DNA of 64,000 nucleotides from Fen-1245 sp963835535 (GCA_963835535.1 CAWIFL010000013.1:1-64000), one strand, 5' to 3'. Positions 16,150-24,907 are shown, numbered from the stretch's first letter. The notes: generated from the letters alone by a model not told the origin. Numbers and translations: made by a program.

Positions 16150-18092
16150 CACGGGCCTCGCATCCGGGTGCGCACCTCGTCCACGAGCCGGGCGAGGAAC
16201 GCCTCCTGGGTCATGACGTCCTGCTTCTTCCCGGTGCCGCGGACCCGCACGGCCACCGCGCGCGCCTCCGCCTCCCGCGCGCCGATCACCGCCATGTACG
16301 GCACCTTGTGCAGCTCGGCGTCGCGGATGCGGTAGTTCAGCGTGTCGCTGCGATCGTCGAGCACGGCCCGGATGCCGGCGCCGCGCAGCGCCGCCTCCAC
16401 CCCCCGCGCCGCCTCCACCTGCGCGTCGCTGATCGGCAGCACCCGCACCTGCTCGGGGGAGAGCCAGAGCGGGAACGCGCCGGCGAAGTGCTCGATGAGG
16501 AAGCCGAGGAAGCGCTCCAGCGTGCCGAAGATCGCGCGGTGGACCATCACCGGGCGGTGCGGCTTGTTGTCCGCGCCGGTGTATTCCAGCGCGAACCGCT
16601 CCGGCAGCTGGAAGTCGAGCTGGATCGTCGCGCCCTGCCACTCCCGGCCGATCGCGTCGTTGAACTTGATGTCGATCTTCGGTCCGTAGAACGCGCCGCC
16701 GCCCGTGTCGAGGCGATAGGTGACGCCGCGCCGCTTGAGCGCCGCCTCCAGCGCCTGCTCGGCCTGCGTCCAGGCCTCGTCGCTCCCGAGCTTCTTCTCC
16801 GGCCGGGTGGCGAGATCGAAGCGGTACTCGAGGCCCAGCGTCTTCCCCATCACCAGCTCGACGATGTCGAGCAGCTCGAAGATCTCGTTCTCGATCTGGT
16901 CGGGCCTGAGGAAGATGTGCCCGTCGTCCATCGTCAGCCCGCGCACCCGCAGCATCCCGTGCAGCACGCCCGACCGCTCGTTGCGGTAGACGTTGGCGAT
17001 CTCCGTGAGCCGGAGCGGCAGGTCGCGGTAGCTGCGCTGCTGCGAGGCGTACACGAGGATGTGCATCGGGCAGTTCATCGGCTTCACCCGGTAGCGCACG
17101 TCCTCCGCCTCGCCCTCCCCCGCCGCCATCGCCGGGAACTGGTTCTCCGCGTACCACGGCAGGTGCCCCGAGCGCAGGAACAGCTGCTCGCGGGTGATGT
17201 GCGGCGTGTAGACCAGGAGGTTGCCGCGCTCGAGCAGGACGTCCTCGATGAAACGCCGCAGCTGGAACTGGAGCATCGCGCCCTTGGGGTGCCAGAAGAT
17301 CAGCCCCGGCCCGACGTCCTCCTGGATGCTGAAGAGGTCGAGCTGCTTCCCCAGGATGCGGTGGTCGCGGCGGCGCGCCTCCTCGAGCCGGTGCAGGTAG
17401 GCGTCGAGGTCCTGCTTCGAGAACCAGGCGGTGCCGTAGATGCGCTGCAGCATCTGGCGCTTCTCGTCGCCGCGCCAGTAGGCGCCCGCCGCGTGCAGGA
17501 GCTTGAAGTGCTGCAGCCGCCCGGTGCTCGGCAGGTGCGGGCCGCGGCACAGGTCCTCGAACGGGCCGTCGCGGTAGACCGAGATGGTCTCGGCCGCGCC
17601 GATCTCGGAGAGCCGCTCGAGCTTGAGGGGGTCGGCGGCGAAGCGGCGCTGCGCCTCGTCCCGGGACACCTCCTCGCGGACGATCGGGTAGTCGGCGGCG
17701 GTCACGGCGCGCATCTCGCCCTCGATCTTCTCCAGATCGTCGGGCGTGAAGGGGCGCGGCACCTCGAAGTCGTAGTAGAAGCCGTCCTCGATGGCGGGGC
17801 CGAAGCCGATGCCCGCGTCGGGGAAGACCTTGCGCACCGCGGTGGCGAGGACGTGCGCGGCCGAATGGCGCAGCACGCCGAGCGCGTCGGGGTCCTTTTC
17901 GGTCAGCACCTGGAAGGGCCCCGAGCCGGGAAGCTCGCGGTCGAGCTCGACGATCTGCCCGTTCAACCGGGCGGCGACGGCGGCCTGCGCGAGGCGCGGG
18001 CCGATGGACGCCGCGACGGCGCGCGGCGTCGTGCCGGGCGCGACGCGTTTCTCCGATCCGTCGGGGAGCGTGAGGACCAGTTGATCAGCCAT
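16149..18092 (-). CDS. thrS: Threonyl-tRNA synthetase
   Basis: A class II aminoacyl-tRNA synthetase charging tRNA-Thr. The 647-residue protein is full length: N-terminal TGS domain (about 1-65), editing domain with 'VLRHSAAHVLATAVRKVFPDA' split at about 78-98, then a catalytic core with 'MNCPMHI' (zinc Cys), 'VYRNERSGVLHGMLRVRG' (motif 2), the zinc His in 'PVMVHRAIFG', and the C-terminal anticodon-binding domain. It starts at ATG 18092, the first gene of the long minus-strand run. A 123-bp spacer separates it from the divergent BON gene and probably holds the run's main promoter. Confidence 0.98.
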   Translation of the reverse strand: MADQLVLTLPDGSEKRVAPGTTPRAVAASIGPRLAQAAVAARLNGQIVELDRELPGSGPFQVLTEKDPDALGVLRHSAAHVLATAVRKVFPDAGIGFGPAIEDGFYYDFEVPRPFTPDDLEKIEGEMRAVTAADYPIVREEVSRDEAQRRFAADPLKLERLSEIGAAETISVYRDGPFEDLCRGPHLPSTGRLQHFKLLHAAGAYWRGDEKRQMLQRIYGTAWFSKQDLDAYLHRLEEARRRDHRILGKQLDLFSIQEDVGPGLIFWHPKGAMLQFQLRRFIEDVLLERGNLLVYTPHITREQLFLRSGHLPWYAENQFPAMAAGEGEAEDVRYRVKPMNCPMHILVYASQQRSYRDLPLRLTEIANVYRNERSGVLHGMLRVRGLTMDDGHIFLRPDQIENEIFELLDIVELVMGKTLGLEYRFDLATRPEKKLGSDEAWTQAEQALEAALKRRGVTYRLDTGGGAFYGPKIDIKFNDAIGREWQGATIQLDFQLPERFALEYTGADNKPHRPVMVHRAIFGTLERFLGFLIEHFAGAFPLWLSPEQVRVLPISDAQVEAARGVEAALRGAGIRAVLDDRSDTLNYRIRDAELHKVPYMAVIGAREAEARAVAVRVRGTGKKQDVMTQEAFLARLVDEVRTRMRGP

Positions 18093-18215
18093 GCCACTCC
18101 GTGCCAGGCACCGGTTGTCTAAGGGCTGGAGGGGGCGCAACTTGCGACAGGAGGCCCGCTTCGCCAGAGTTAAGCAATGTAGCGGGGGCCCACCGCGGTT
18201 TCCACCGGAGGCGGA
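18093..18215. promoter_or_regulatory. Divergent intergenic region between thrS and the BON gene
   Basis: This 123-bp spacer separates the 5' ends of two divergent genes, so both promoters should lie here or inside the flanking gene starts. I cannot pick a convincing -35/-10 pair. The BON gene side has a clear ribosome-binding site (GGAGGCGGA just before the GTG at 18216). Its minus strand contains GGTGG close to CCGCGG, which recalls a T-box core, but no terminator follows it. Confidence 0.4.
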
Positions 18216-18680
18216 GTGTCGCGCGACGGCAAAGGCTCGGACTGGACGATCTCGGACCTGCTGGTCGTGGCCGTGGGAGCCGGCCTCGGCCTGGCGCTCG
18301 GGTATTTCGCGGCCGAGCGCGTGGGCCGGGTCAACAGCCAGCGGGTCCACTCCGCGATCGACCGCTGGAAGCGGCGGTACGGGCGGCCGGCGGAGGCGTG
18401 GACCGACGAGGACGGGGAGCGGCTGGAGGCGCGGGTCCTCGACGCGCTGCGCCGCGACGCCGTGCTCGGCCGGCGCGCCGTCCGCGTGCGCGTGTTCGAG
18501 GGCGGGATCGTGGAGCTGAGCGGCCGCGTCGCGCACCCGAGCGAGGTGCAGCTGGCCGGCCGGGTGGTGGGGGCGGTGCCGGAGGTCCGGACGGTCCTCA
18601 ATCACCTGCTGGTGACGGGGGCGGATGGGCCGGTGCCCGCGGTAGCGGGGCCGAGTACGCCCCGGGCCGCGCGAGGATGA
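18216..18680 (+). CDS. BON-domain protein with N-terminal membrane segment
   Basis: This 154-residue protein has a hydrophobic segment at about residues 12-28 (LLVVAVGAGLGLALGYFAA) followed by a BON domain at about 65-135. The domain shows 'ARVLDALRRDAVLG', 'VRVRVFEGGIVELSGRV' and 'VPEVRTVLNHL', the alpha-beta repeat pattern of BON. Such domains often bind membranes or other envelope proteins. GTG 18216 is preceded by GGAGG at good spacing. The low-complexity C-terminal tail overlaps what may be the valS leader. No precise function is claimed. Confidence 0.8.
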   Translation: MSRDGKGSDWTISDLLVVAVGAGLGLALGYFAAERVGRVNSQRVHSAIDRWKRRYGRPAEAWTDEDGERLEARVLDALRRDAVLGRRAVRVRVFEGGIVELSGRVAHPSEVQLAGRVVGAVPEVRTVLNHLLVTGADGPVPAVAGPSTPRAARG

Positions 18681-18705
18681 TGGTGGCGAAGCACTGCATT
18701 CCCGC

Positions 18706-18729
18706 GGCCCGCTCCACGCGGGCCTTTTT
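18706..18729 (+). terminator. Intrinsic terminator/attenuator directly upstream of valS
   Basis: A perfect 7-bp stem (GGCCCGC/GCGGGCC) with a TCCAC loop is followed by five T, ending only 12 nt before the valS ATG. There is no room for a promoter between it and valS, so it most likely acts as a regulated attenuator for valS rather than only ending the BON transcript. Confidence 0.75.
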
Positions 18730-18741
18730 GTGGACGAGGGC

Positions 18742-21444
18742 ATGACCGAAGCGACGACGCTGTCCCCGCAGTACAGTGCCACGGACGTCGAGGCGGCGCT
18801 CTACGCCGACTGGGAGGCCCGCGGATACTTCACGCCCTCCAGCGCTCCCGGGGCGCGGCCGTACGTCATCGTCATCCCGCCGCCCAACGTCACGGACGTG
18901 CTCCACATGGGGCACGGGCTGAACAACACCGTCCAGGACGTCCTGATCCGCTTCGAGCGCATGCGCGGCCGCGCGGCGCTCTGGGTGCCGGGGACGGACC
19001 ACGCCGGCATCGCCACGCAGAACGTGGTCGAGAAGCTGCTCGCCGCCGAGGGCAAGACGCGGTTCGACCTCGGGCGCGAGGCCTTCGTCGCGCGGGTGTG
19101 GGAACACGTGAACGCCAAGCGCGGCGTCATCCTCGATCAGCTGCGGGCCATCGGCTGCTCGTGCGACTGGACGCGCACGCGGTTCACCCTCGACCCCGAG
19201 ATGAGCCACGCGGTGCGTGAGACCTTCGTGCAGCTCTGGGAGGAGGGGCTCATCTACCGCGGCTACCGGGTGATCCACTGGTGCCCGCGGTGCCACACGG
19301 CGCTCTCGGACGAGGAGGCGGAGCACGAGGACGTCGAGGGCGCGTTCTACCACATCCGCTACCCGCTCGCCGACACCGAGGGATACATCACGGTGGCCAC
19401 GACGCGGCCCGAGACGCTGCTCGGCGACGTCGCCGTAGCGGTGAACCCGAGCGACCCGGCGCGCGCGGCGTACGTCGGCCGGCACGTGGTCCTCCCGATC
19501 GCGGAGCTGGAGATCCCGATCATCGCCGACGAGCACGTGGAGGCCGGCTTCGGCACCGGGTTCGTGAAGATCACGCCCGCGCACGACGCGGACGACTTCG
19601 AGGTGGGCAAGCGGCACAACCTCGCCACGCCGATCGTGATGACGCCCGAGGCGCGGATGGCCGACGCGGCGCTGAACGGCAAGGCCGGCGGCCGCGTGCC
19701 CGCGCCCATCTTCGGGATGGACCGCTTCGAGGCGCGCAAGGCGATCCTGGAGCTGCTGAAGGCGCGCGGCCTGCTGGAGAAGGTGGAGAGCCGCCTGCAC
19801 GCCGTCCGCCACTGCTACCGCTGCGACACGGTGGTCGAGCCGCGGCTGAGCGACCAGTGGTTCGTGACGATGGAGCCGCTCGCGGCGCCGGCGCTCGAGG
19901 CGTACCGGAAGGGCGAGGTCCGCTTCATCCCGGAGCGGCGCGGCGTCGAGTTCGAGCAGTGGCTGACCGGGATCCGCGACTGGAACATCTCGCGCCAGCT
20001 CTGGTGGGGCCACCGCATCCCGGTCTGGTACTGCGACAAGTGCGGCCTGCAGAGCGCGTTCCGCGAGGACCCGCAGGCGTGCCCCGCCTGCGGCGCGGCC
20101 CTGCGCCAGGACGAGGACGTCCTCGACACCTGGTTCAGCTCCTGGCTCTGGCCGTTCTCGACCCTCGGCTGGCCCGAGCAGACCGCCGACCTCGCGCGCT
20201 TCTACCCCACCGACGTCCTGGTCACCGCCCCCGAGATCATCTTCTTCTGGGTGGCGCGGATGATCATGGCCGGGCTCCACTTCCTGGGGCGCGTGCCGTT
20301 CCATACGGTGTACCTGCACGGCACGGTACGCGACACGCACCACGTCAAGATGTCGAAGTCGCTCGGCAACGGGATCGACCCGCTCGAGGTGGTGCGGCGG
20401 TTCGGCGCCGACGCCCTGCGCTTCGCGGTCACGAGCGGGCTGGCCGTAGGGACGGACATCGTCCTCGATCCCGGCGACCTCGAGACGTCGTTCGCCTCGG
20501 GGCGGAACTTCGCCAACAAGCTCTGGAACGTCGGCCGCCTGCTGCTGTCGTCGCTGGGCGAGGACGCGGTGCGGCCGCTGGCCGACGTCCCGCCCGGCGA
20601 GCTCAACCTCGCGGACCGCTGGATCCTGTCGCGGCTGGCGCGCGCGGTGCGGGAGACGACGGAGCACCTCGAGAAGTTCCGGCTCAACGACGCCGTCGGG
20701 ACGCCGTACCACTTCCTCTGGGACGACTTCGCCGACTGGTACCTGGAGGAGGTCAAGCCGCGGCTCCGGGGCGAGGCGGCGGGCGCCGAGGCGGCGCGGT
20801 CGGTGGCGGCGCACGGCTTCGAGACGGTGCTCCGCCTGCTGCATCCGGCGATGCCGTTCATCACCGAGACGCTCTACCGCCGTCTCCCCGGCCGCGCCGA
20901 CGCGTCCATCGTCGTCGCGCCGTGGCCCGCGGCGGACGCGGGGCGCGACGACCCCGACGCCGAGCGCGACTTCGCGTTCGTGCAGGCGCTGGTGGATGCG
21001 GTCCGCGAGGTGCGGGCGGACTACGGCGTCAAGCCGGGTCAGGAGCTGCCCGCCTTCCACGCCAGGACCTCGTCGCGGCAGCGGAAGGCGCTGGCGACCG
21101 AAGACGACATGATCCGACGGCTGGCACGGCTCAAGCAGCTCGACTTCGTCGGGGACCCGTCGGTGCACGGCAAGGTCGGCGCGCACGTCGTTCTCCCGGA
21201 TGGCGCCGAGCTCTTTGTCGGGCTCGGCGAGGCGATCGACGTGGCCAGGGAATGCGCCCGGCTCGGCTCCGAGCTGCAGCGGCTCGAGCGCCAGATCGCG
21301 GGCCTCAAGACCAAGCTCGCCAACCCCGGCTTCACGGGCCAGGCGCCTGCGGAGGTCGTGGAGCGCGAGCGCACCAAGGAGCGCGAGTGGACGGTCAAGC
21401 GGGAGGCGCTCGCCTCCAAGCTCGCCGCGCTCGGCTGCGCGTAG
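18742..21444 (+). CDS. valS: Valyl-tRNA synthetase
   Basis: A class I synthetase charging tRNA-Val, about 900 residues as expected. It has the HIGH-type motif 'LHMGHGLNNT', the CP1 editing domain with 'TTRPETLLGD' and 'ITPAHDADDFE', zinc-type Cys pairs in 'WCPRCH' and 'CDKCG...CPACG', 'WFSSWLWPFSTLGW', the KMSKS loop in 'HHVKMSKSLGNGIDP', the anticodon-binding domain and a C-terminal coiled coil (about 835-900). ATG 18742 is my preferred start, with GTG 18730 an alternative adding four residues. Both lie immediately behind a terminator hairpin. Confidence 0.98.
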   Translation: MTEATTLSPQYSATDVEAALYADWEARGYFTPSSAPGARPYVIVIPPPNVTDVLHMGHGLNNTVQDVLIRFERMRGRAALWVPGTDHAGIATQNVVEKLLAAEGKTRFDLGREAFVARVWEHVNAKRGVILDQLRAIGCSCDWTRTRFTLDPEMSHAVRETFVQLWEEGLIYRGYRVIHWCPRCHTALSDEEAEHEDVEGAFYHIRYPLADTEGYITVATTRPETLLGDVAVAVNPSDPARAAYVGRHVVLPIAELEIPIIADEHVEAGFGTGFVKITPAHDADDFEVGKRHNLATPIVMTPEARMADAALNGKAGGRVPAPIFGMDRFEARKAILELLKARGLLEKVESRLHAVRHCYRCDTVVEPRLSDQWFVTMEPLAAPALEAYRKGEVRFIPERRGVEFEQWLTGIRDWNISRQLWWGHRIPVWYCDKCGLQSAFREDPQACPACGAALRQDEDVLDTWFSSWLWPFSTLGWPEQTADLARFYPTDVLVTAPEIIFFWVARMIMAGLHFLGRVPFHTVYLHGTVRDTHHVKMSKSLGNGIDPLEVVRRFGADALRFAVTSGLAVGTDIVLDPGDLETSFASGRNFANKLWNVGRLLLSSLGEDAVRPLADVPPGELNLADRWILSRLARAVRETTEHLEKFRLNDAVGTPYHFLWDDFADWYLEEVKPRLRGEAAGAEAARSVAAHGFETVLRLLHPAMPFITETLYRRLPGRADASIVVAPWPAADAGRDDPDAERDFAFVQALVDAVREVRADYGVKPGQELPAFHARTSSRQRKALATEDDMIRRLARLKQLDFVGDPSVHGKVGAHVVLPDGAELFVGLGEAIDVARECARLGSELQRLERQIAGLKTKLANPGFTGQAPAEVVERERTKEREWTVKREALASKLAALGCA

Positions 21445-22820
21445 GCTTCGCGCTCGCGGCGTTCGTCGCGTACTGCGGCTGCGCGTCCACCGGCGACCCG
21501 CCGGGCGGTCCTCCGCGCGCCACGCCGCCCGTCCTCCTCGCCAGCGTGCCCGAGTCCGGCGCCGTGCTCGCCGTGCCGCCGCGTCACGTCGAGCTGAGGT
21601 TCGACGAGGTCATCGGCGAGCGCATCGCCGCGCCGCAGCCCACCCTCGCGGGCGCGGTGCTCGTTTCGCCCGCCACGGGGCCCGTGAGCGTGGACTGGCA
21701 CCGCAATCACATCACCATCTCGATCAAGGGCGGGTTCCGCCCGCAGCGCATCTACCGTGTGGAGCTGCTTCCCGTCGTCGTGGACCTCCACCAGAACAGG
21801 ATGAAAAAGGCCCGGACCATCGTCTTCTCGACCGGCCCGGCGATCCCCTCGGCGACCCTCGCCGGCACCGTCGTGGACTGGACGGGTGGTCGCGCGGCGA
21901 ACGGCGCGCTGGTCCAGGCCATGCTGCTGCCCGACTCCCTCCCCTATCTCGCGCTGGCCGATTCGGTGGGGAATTTCTCCCTCCGCGCGATGCCGCCCGG
22001 CGACTACCTGGTGTACGGCGTCCTCGACCAGAACAACAACCGGCGCCGGGACCCGCGCGAGGCGTTCGACACCGCGCGCGTCGCGCTCACCGACTCGGCG
22101 CTGGTCGGGCTGTACGCGTTCACCCACGACACGATCGGGCCGCGGATCAGGTCGGCGGATCCGGTGGACAGCATCACCGTGCGCATCACGTTCGACCGCC
22201 CCGTGAGTCCCGCCGTGGCCGTGGACACCTCGATGGTGCACGTGAGCCCGCTGGCCGATACGACGCAGACGGTCGCGCTGCTCACGGTGCTCACGACGGC
22301 CGCGTACGACAGCGCCGCCAAGATCGAAGCGGCCGCCAGGGCCGCCGCGCAGGCGGCGAGGGACAGCGCGACCCGGGCCGCGGCGGCGGCGCGCGACACC
22401 TCCCACCGCGCGGCCGCTCCACAGCCCGCGGCCGCGCGGCCGCCGGTCCGGCCACCGCCGCTGGGCGCGCTGCCGCGGCACGACTCGCTGCCCGCGGCGC
22501 GACACGACACCAGCCGCGCGACGAAGATGCTGGCCGAGCGCCCCGCCCCCAGCGACACGCGGGTCGTGCGCTTCGCCGCCCCGCTGGAGGCCGGCGTTCG
22601 ATACGCGATCACGACCGCGAACGTGGTGGGGCTCACCGGAGTCAAGTCGACCCAGGGCCGCACCACCTTCACGGTGCCGCGGCCGCGGCCCACGCGGCCC
22701 GCCGCGGACTCCACGCGCCGTGCCCCGACCGACACCGCCGCCGCGGGCCGCGCGCAACCCGACACGGTCGCCGCGCGCCGCGACACCGTGCCGGCTCCCC
22801 TTCCGGTCAAACCACGGTGA
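21387..22820 (+). CDS. Lipoprotein with bacterial Ig-like (SbsA-type) domain
   Basis: This 477-residue exported protein has a basic N-terminus, the hydrophobic segment 'VGFALAAFVAYCGCAS' with a plausible lipobox Cys, and an SbsA-type Ig-like domain ('LLASVPESGAVLAVPPRHVELRFDEVI'). A carboxypeptidase-regulatory-like region ('GDYLVYGVLDQNNNRRRDP') follows, then an Ala/Arg/Pro-rich low-complexity tail. The start is GTG 21387, inside the end of valS. It has an excellent AAGGAG five bases upstream, and no later start retains the signal peptide. Proteins of this type sit on the outer membrane, but ligand and role are unknown. Confidence 0.78.
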   Translation: MDGQAGGARLQARRARLRVGFALAAFVAYCGCASTGDPPGGPPRATPPVLLASVPESGAVLAVPPRHVELRFDEVIGERIAAPQPTLAGAVLVSPATGPVSVDWHRNHITISIKGGFRPQRIYRVELLPVVVDLHQNRMKKARTIVFSTGPAIPSATLAGTVVDWTGGRAANGALVQAMLLPDSLPYLALADSVGNFSLRAMPPGDYLVYGVLDQNNNRRRDPREAFDTARVALTDSALVGLYAFTHDTIGPRIRSADPVDSITVRITFDRPVSPAVAVDTSMVHVSPLADTTQTVALLTVLTTAAYDSAAKIEAAARAAAQAARDSATRAAAAARDTSHRAAAPQPAAARPPVRPPPLGALPRHDSLPAARHDTSRATKMLAERPAPSDTRVVRFAAPLEAGVRYAITTANVVGLTGVKSTQGRTTFTVPRPRPTRPAADSTRRAPTDTAAAGRAQPDTVAARRDTVPAPLPVKPR

Positions 22821-24232
22821 CCGACCCGCGCCGCCGGCTGCCGTCGGTGGACCGCCTGCTCAAGGAGAGCGCCGTCGCCCCCCTCGCCGCGGGCGTCCCG
22901 CGGAGCGCGCTCGTCCGCGCGGTGCGGAGCGCCTTGGGCGACGCGCGCGCGGCGCCGGAGAAAGCGCCCGCCGACGGCGCGGCCTGGGCCGCCGCCGTCC
23001 TCCGCGCGTTGGAGTCGGCGACGCGCCCGACGCTGCGCCGCGCGGTCAACGCCACGGGCGTGGTGTTGCACACCAACCTCGGTCGCGCCCCGTTGAGCGA
23101 GGCGGCGCTCGCCGCCGTCCGCGAGGCGGCGCGCGGCTACAGCACGCTCGAGTACGACGCCGAACGCGGCCGGCGCGGCGACCGCCACGTGCACTGCGCC
23201 GGCCTGCTCACCGAGCTCACCGGCGCGCCGGCCGCGCTGATGGTGAACAACGCCGCCTCGGCGCTCCTCCTGGCCCTGGCGACCGCGGCGGCCGGCGGCG
23301 ACGTGATCGTCTCGCGCGGCGAGCTGATCGAGATCGGCGGCGGGTTCCGGATCCCGGAGATCCTCGAGAAGAGCGGGGCGCGGCTCCTCGAGGTCGGCAC
23401 GACCAACCGCACGAAGCTGGCCGACTACGAGAAAGCGCTCAAAGACAGAGGCACAGAGGCACAGGGGCACAGGGGCACAGGCAAGCCAGCCGCGCGTCTG
23501 CCGGTCGCCATCCTCAAGGTCCATCGCTCGAACTTCCGGCAGGAGGGGTTCGTCGCCGAGGCGTCGCTGGAGGAGCTGGTGGCGCTCGGGCGGAAGCGCC
23601 GGGTGCCGGTGATCTACGACCTGGGCGGCGGACTGATGGTGGATCTCTCCGCCGACGGCCTCGACGGGGAGCCGCTGCTGCCGCGGGCCGCGAAGAGCGG
23701 CGCCACGGCCGTCGTCGCGTCGGGCGACAAGCTGCTGGGCGGCCCGCAGGCCGGCATCCTCCTCGGCACCGCGGCGTTCGTCGAGCGCTGCCGCACCAAT
23801 CCGCTGGCGCGGGCGATCCGCGCCGACAAGCTCACGATCGCCGCCCTCTCGGCGACGCTGGCGCTCTACCGCGACACGGCCATGGCGCGGCGCGAGGTCC
23901 CGGTCCTGCGGATGCTGACGGAGCCGCGCTCGGTCCTGGTCGCGCGCGCCGAGCGCCTGGCCGCGACGCTGCCACCCGCGGCGCACGCCGTGGTGACGGC
24001 GACGCGCGCCGCGGTCGGCGGCGGGGCCTTCCCCGGCCTCGAGCTGGCCAGCGCCGGCGTCGCCCTCGCCCCGGAGGGGCTCTCCGCCGCGGGGCTGGCC
24101 GAGCGCCTCCGACTCGCCGCGACGCCGGTCGTCGCGCTGGTCACGGGCGGCCGCGTCGTCCTCGACGTGCGCACGATCGCGCCCGAGGACGAGCGGACGG
24201 TCGCAGACGCCGTCGCCGCGGCGCTTATCTAG
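22817..24232 (+). CDS. selA: L-seryl-tRNA(Sec) selenium transferase
   Basis: SelA is a PLP enzyme that converts seryl-tRNA(Sec) to selenocysteyl-tRNA(Sec) for UGA-directed selenoprotein synthesis. The 471-residue protein has 'AVNATGVVLHTNLGRAPLS', 'YSTLEYD', 'VNNAASALLLALA' and the PLP lysine in 'SGDKLLGGPQAG' (about residue 304). GTG 22817 overlaps the preceding stop (GTGA). Residues about 211-222 are an extra loop encoded by four tandem 8-bp repeats, inserted just before the conserved 'ILKVHRSNF'. SelB, SelD and the Sec tRNA are not in this window. Confidence 0.96.
   Translation: MTDPRRRLPSVDRLLKESAVAPLAAGVPRSALVRAVRSALGDARAAPEKAPADGAAWAAAVLRALESATRPTLRRAVNATGVVLHTNLGRAPLSEAALAAVREAARGYSTLEYDAERGRRGDRHVHCAGLLTELTGAPAALMVNNAASALLLALATAAAGGDVIVSRGELIEIGGGFRIPEILEKSGARLLEVGTTNRTKLADYEKALKDRGTEAQGHRGTGKPAARLPVAILKVHRSNFRQEGFVAEASLEELVALGRKRRVPVIYDLGGGLMVDLSADGLDGEPLLPRAAKSGATAVVASGDKLLGGPQAGILLGTAAFVERCRTNPLARAIRADKLTIAALSATLALYRDTAMARREVPVLRMLTEPRSVLVARAERLAATLPPAAHAVVTATRAAVGGGAFPGLELASAGVALAPEGLSAAGLAERLRLAATPVVALVTGGRVVLDVRTIAPEDERTVADAVAAALI
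23449..23480 (+). repeat. Four tandem 8-bp repeats (RGGCACAG) inside selA
   Basis: Two copies of AGGCACAG are followed by two of GGGCACAG, exactly 32 bp. They encode an Arg/Gly/Thr/His-rich stretch absent from the usual SelA loop. Eight is not a multiple of three, so loss or gain of one unit would shift the selA frame. Confidence 0.85.
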
Positions 24233-24236
24233 CGCG

Positions 24237-24779
24237 ATGCGCGGCGCCGTCTTCCTCGATCGCGACGGCACGCTGGTCCGGGACCCGGGCTACCTGCACG
24301 ATCCGGCGCTCGTCGAGCTGCTGCCGGGAGTGGTCGAGGGGCTGCGTACGCTGGCCCGGGCCGGCTGGCCGCTGGTCGTCGTGAGCAACCAGTCGGGGAT
24401 CGCCCGCGGGCTGTTCGGGCCGGGGGCCTTCCACGCGGTGACGGCCCGCATCGAGGAGCTGCTGGCGCCGCACGGCGTCCGCTTCGCGGGCGTCTACTAC
24501 TGCCCCCACCATCCCGACTTCACGGGCCCGTGCTCATGCCGCAAGCCGGGCGTCGAGCTGTTCGAGCGCGCGGCGCGCGAGCTGGGACTCGACCTCCGGC
24601 GCTCGTGGTTCGTGGGCGACATGCTGAAGGACGCCGAGCCTGCGGCCCGGCTCGGTGGCCGCGGGATCCTCCTGGGCATCCCCGAACCCGCGGACGCCCA
24701 GCGCACGCGCGATCTCGGCCTCGCCGTGGCCCTGGATCTCGAGGCGGCGGCCGCCCTCATCGGACCGCCGGCGGAGTGA
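24237..24779 (+). CDS. gmhB: D-glycero-manno-heptose 1,7-bisphosphate 7-phosphatase-like HAD hydrolase
   Basis: A 180-residue HAD-IIIA phosphatase. The catalytic DxD motif is in 'AVFLDRDGTLVRDPGYL', motif II in 'VVVSNQSGIARG', and motif IV in 'WFVGDMLKDAEPA'. The zinc-binding cluster Cys/His/Cys/Cys in 'CPHHPDFTGPCSCRKP' is characteristic of GmhB. The enzyme removes the 7-phosphate during ADP-heptose synthesis for lipopolysaccharide core, implying a Gram-negative envelope. It starts 4 nt after the selA stop. Other heptose genes are not nearby, and histidinol-phosphate phosphatase is the main alternative. Confidence 0.87.
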   Translation: MRGAVFLDRDGTLVRDPGYLHDPALVELLPGVVEGLRTLARAGWPLVVVSNQSGIARGLFGPGAFHAVTARIEELLAPHGVRFAGVYYCPHHPDFTGPCSCRKPGVELFERAARELGLDLRRSWFVGDMLKDAEPAARLGGRGILLGIPEPADAQRTRDLGLAVALDLEAAAALIGPPAE

Positions 24780-24816
24780 CTCGCGTCACCACTCGAGCAG
24801 CCGATCTTGGCGAATA

Positions 24817-24844
24817 TTGCGCATTGGGAATGCGGCCGTATACT
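24817..24844 (+). promoter_or_regulatory. Predicted sigma-70-type promoter for the PPC gene
   Basis: TTGCGC (24817-24822) and TATACT (24839-24844) are separated by 16 bp, in an AT-richer patch about 64 bp upstream of the PPC gene ATG. It gives the PPC gene its own transcript, separate from valS-selA-gmhB. Confidence 0.6.
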
Positions 24845-24907
24845 CACCCTTCCAGCGGCCCCATTGCGGGGCCCGGCCGCTCATCCACACGTCACGAGGA
24901 GCGCAGC

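Noticed and set aside
18180..18210. T-box-like GGTGG…CCGCGG on the thrS side
   Set aside because: It has the core letters but no following terminator hairpin with T-run before thrS, and it lies at the far 5' end of any thrS leader.
18598..21186. 862-codon open frame antisense to valS
   Set aside because: It mirrors the codon periodicity of valS in very GC-rich DNA, has low-complexity His/Arg/Val-rich translation and no domain. The same applies to many long antisense frames (for example 722-2056, 6653-9016, 29235-30695, 45251-47758, 61237-63768).
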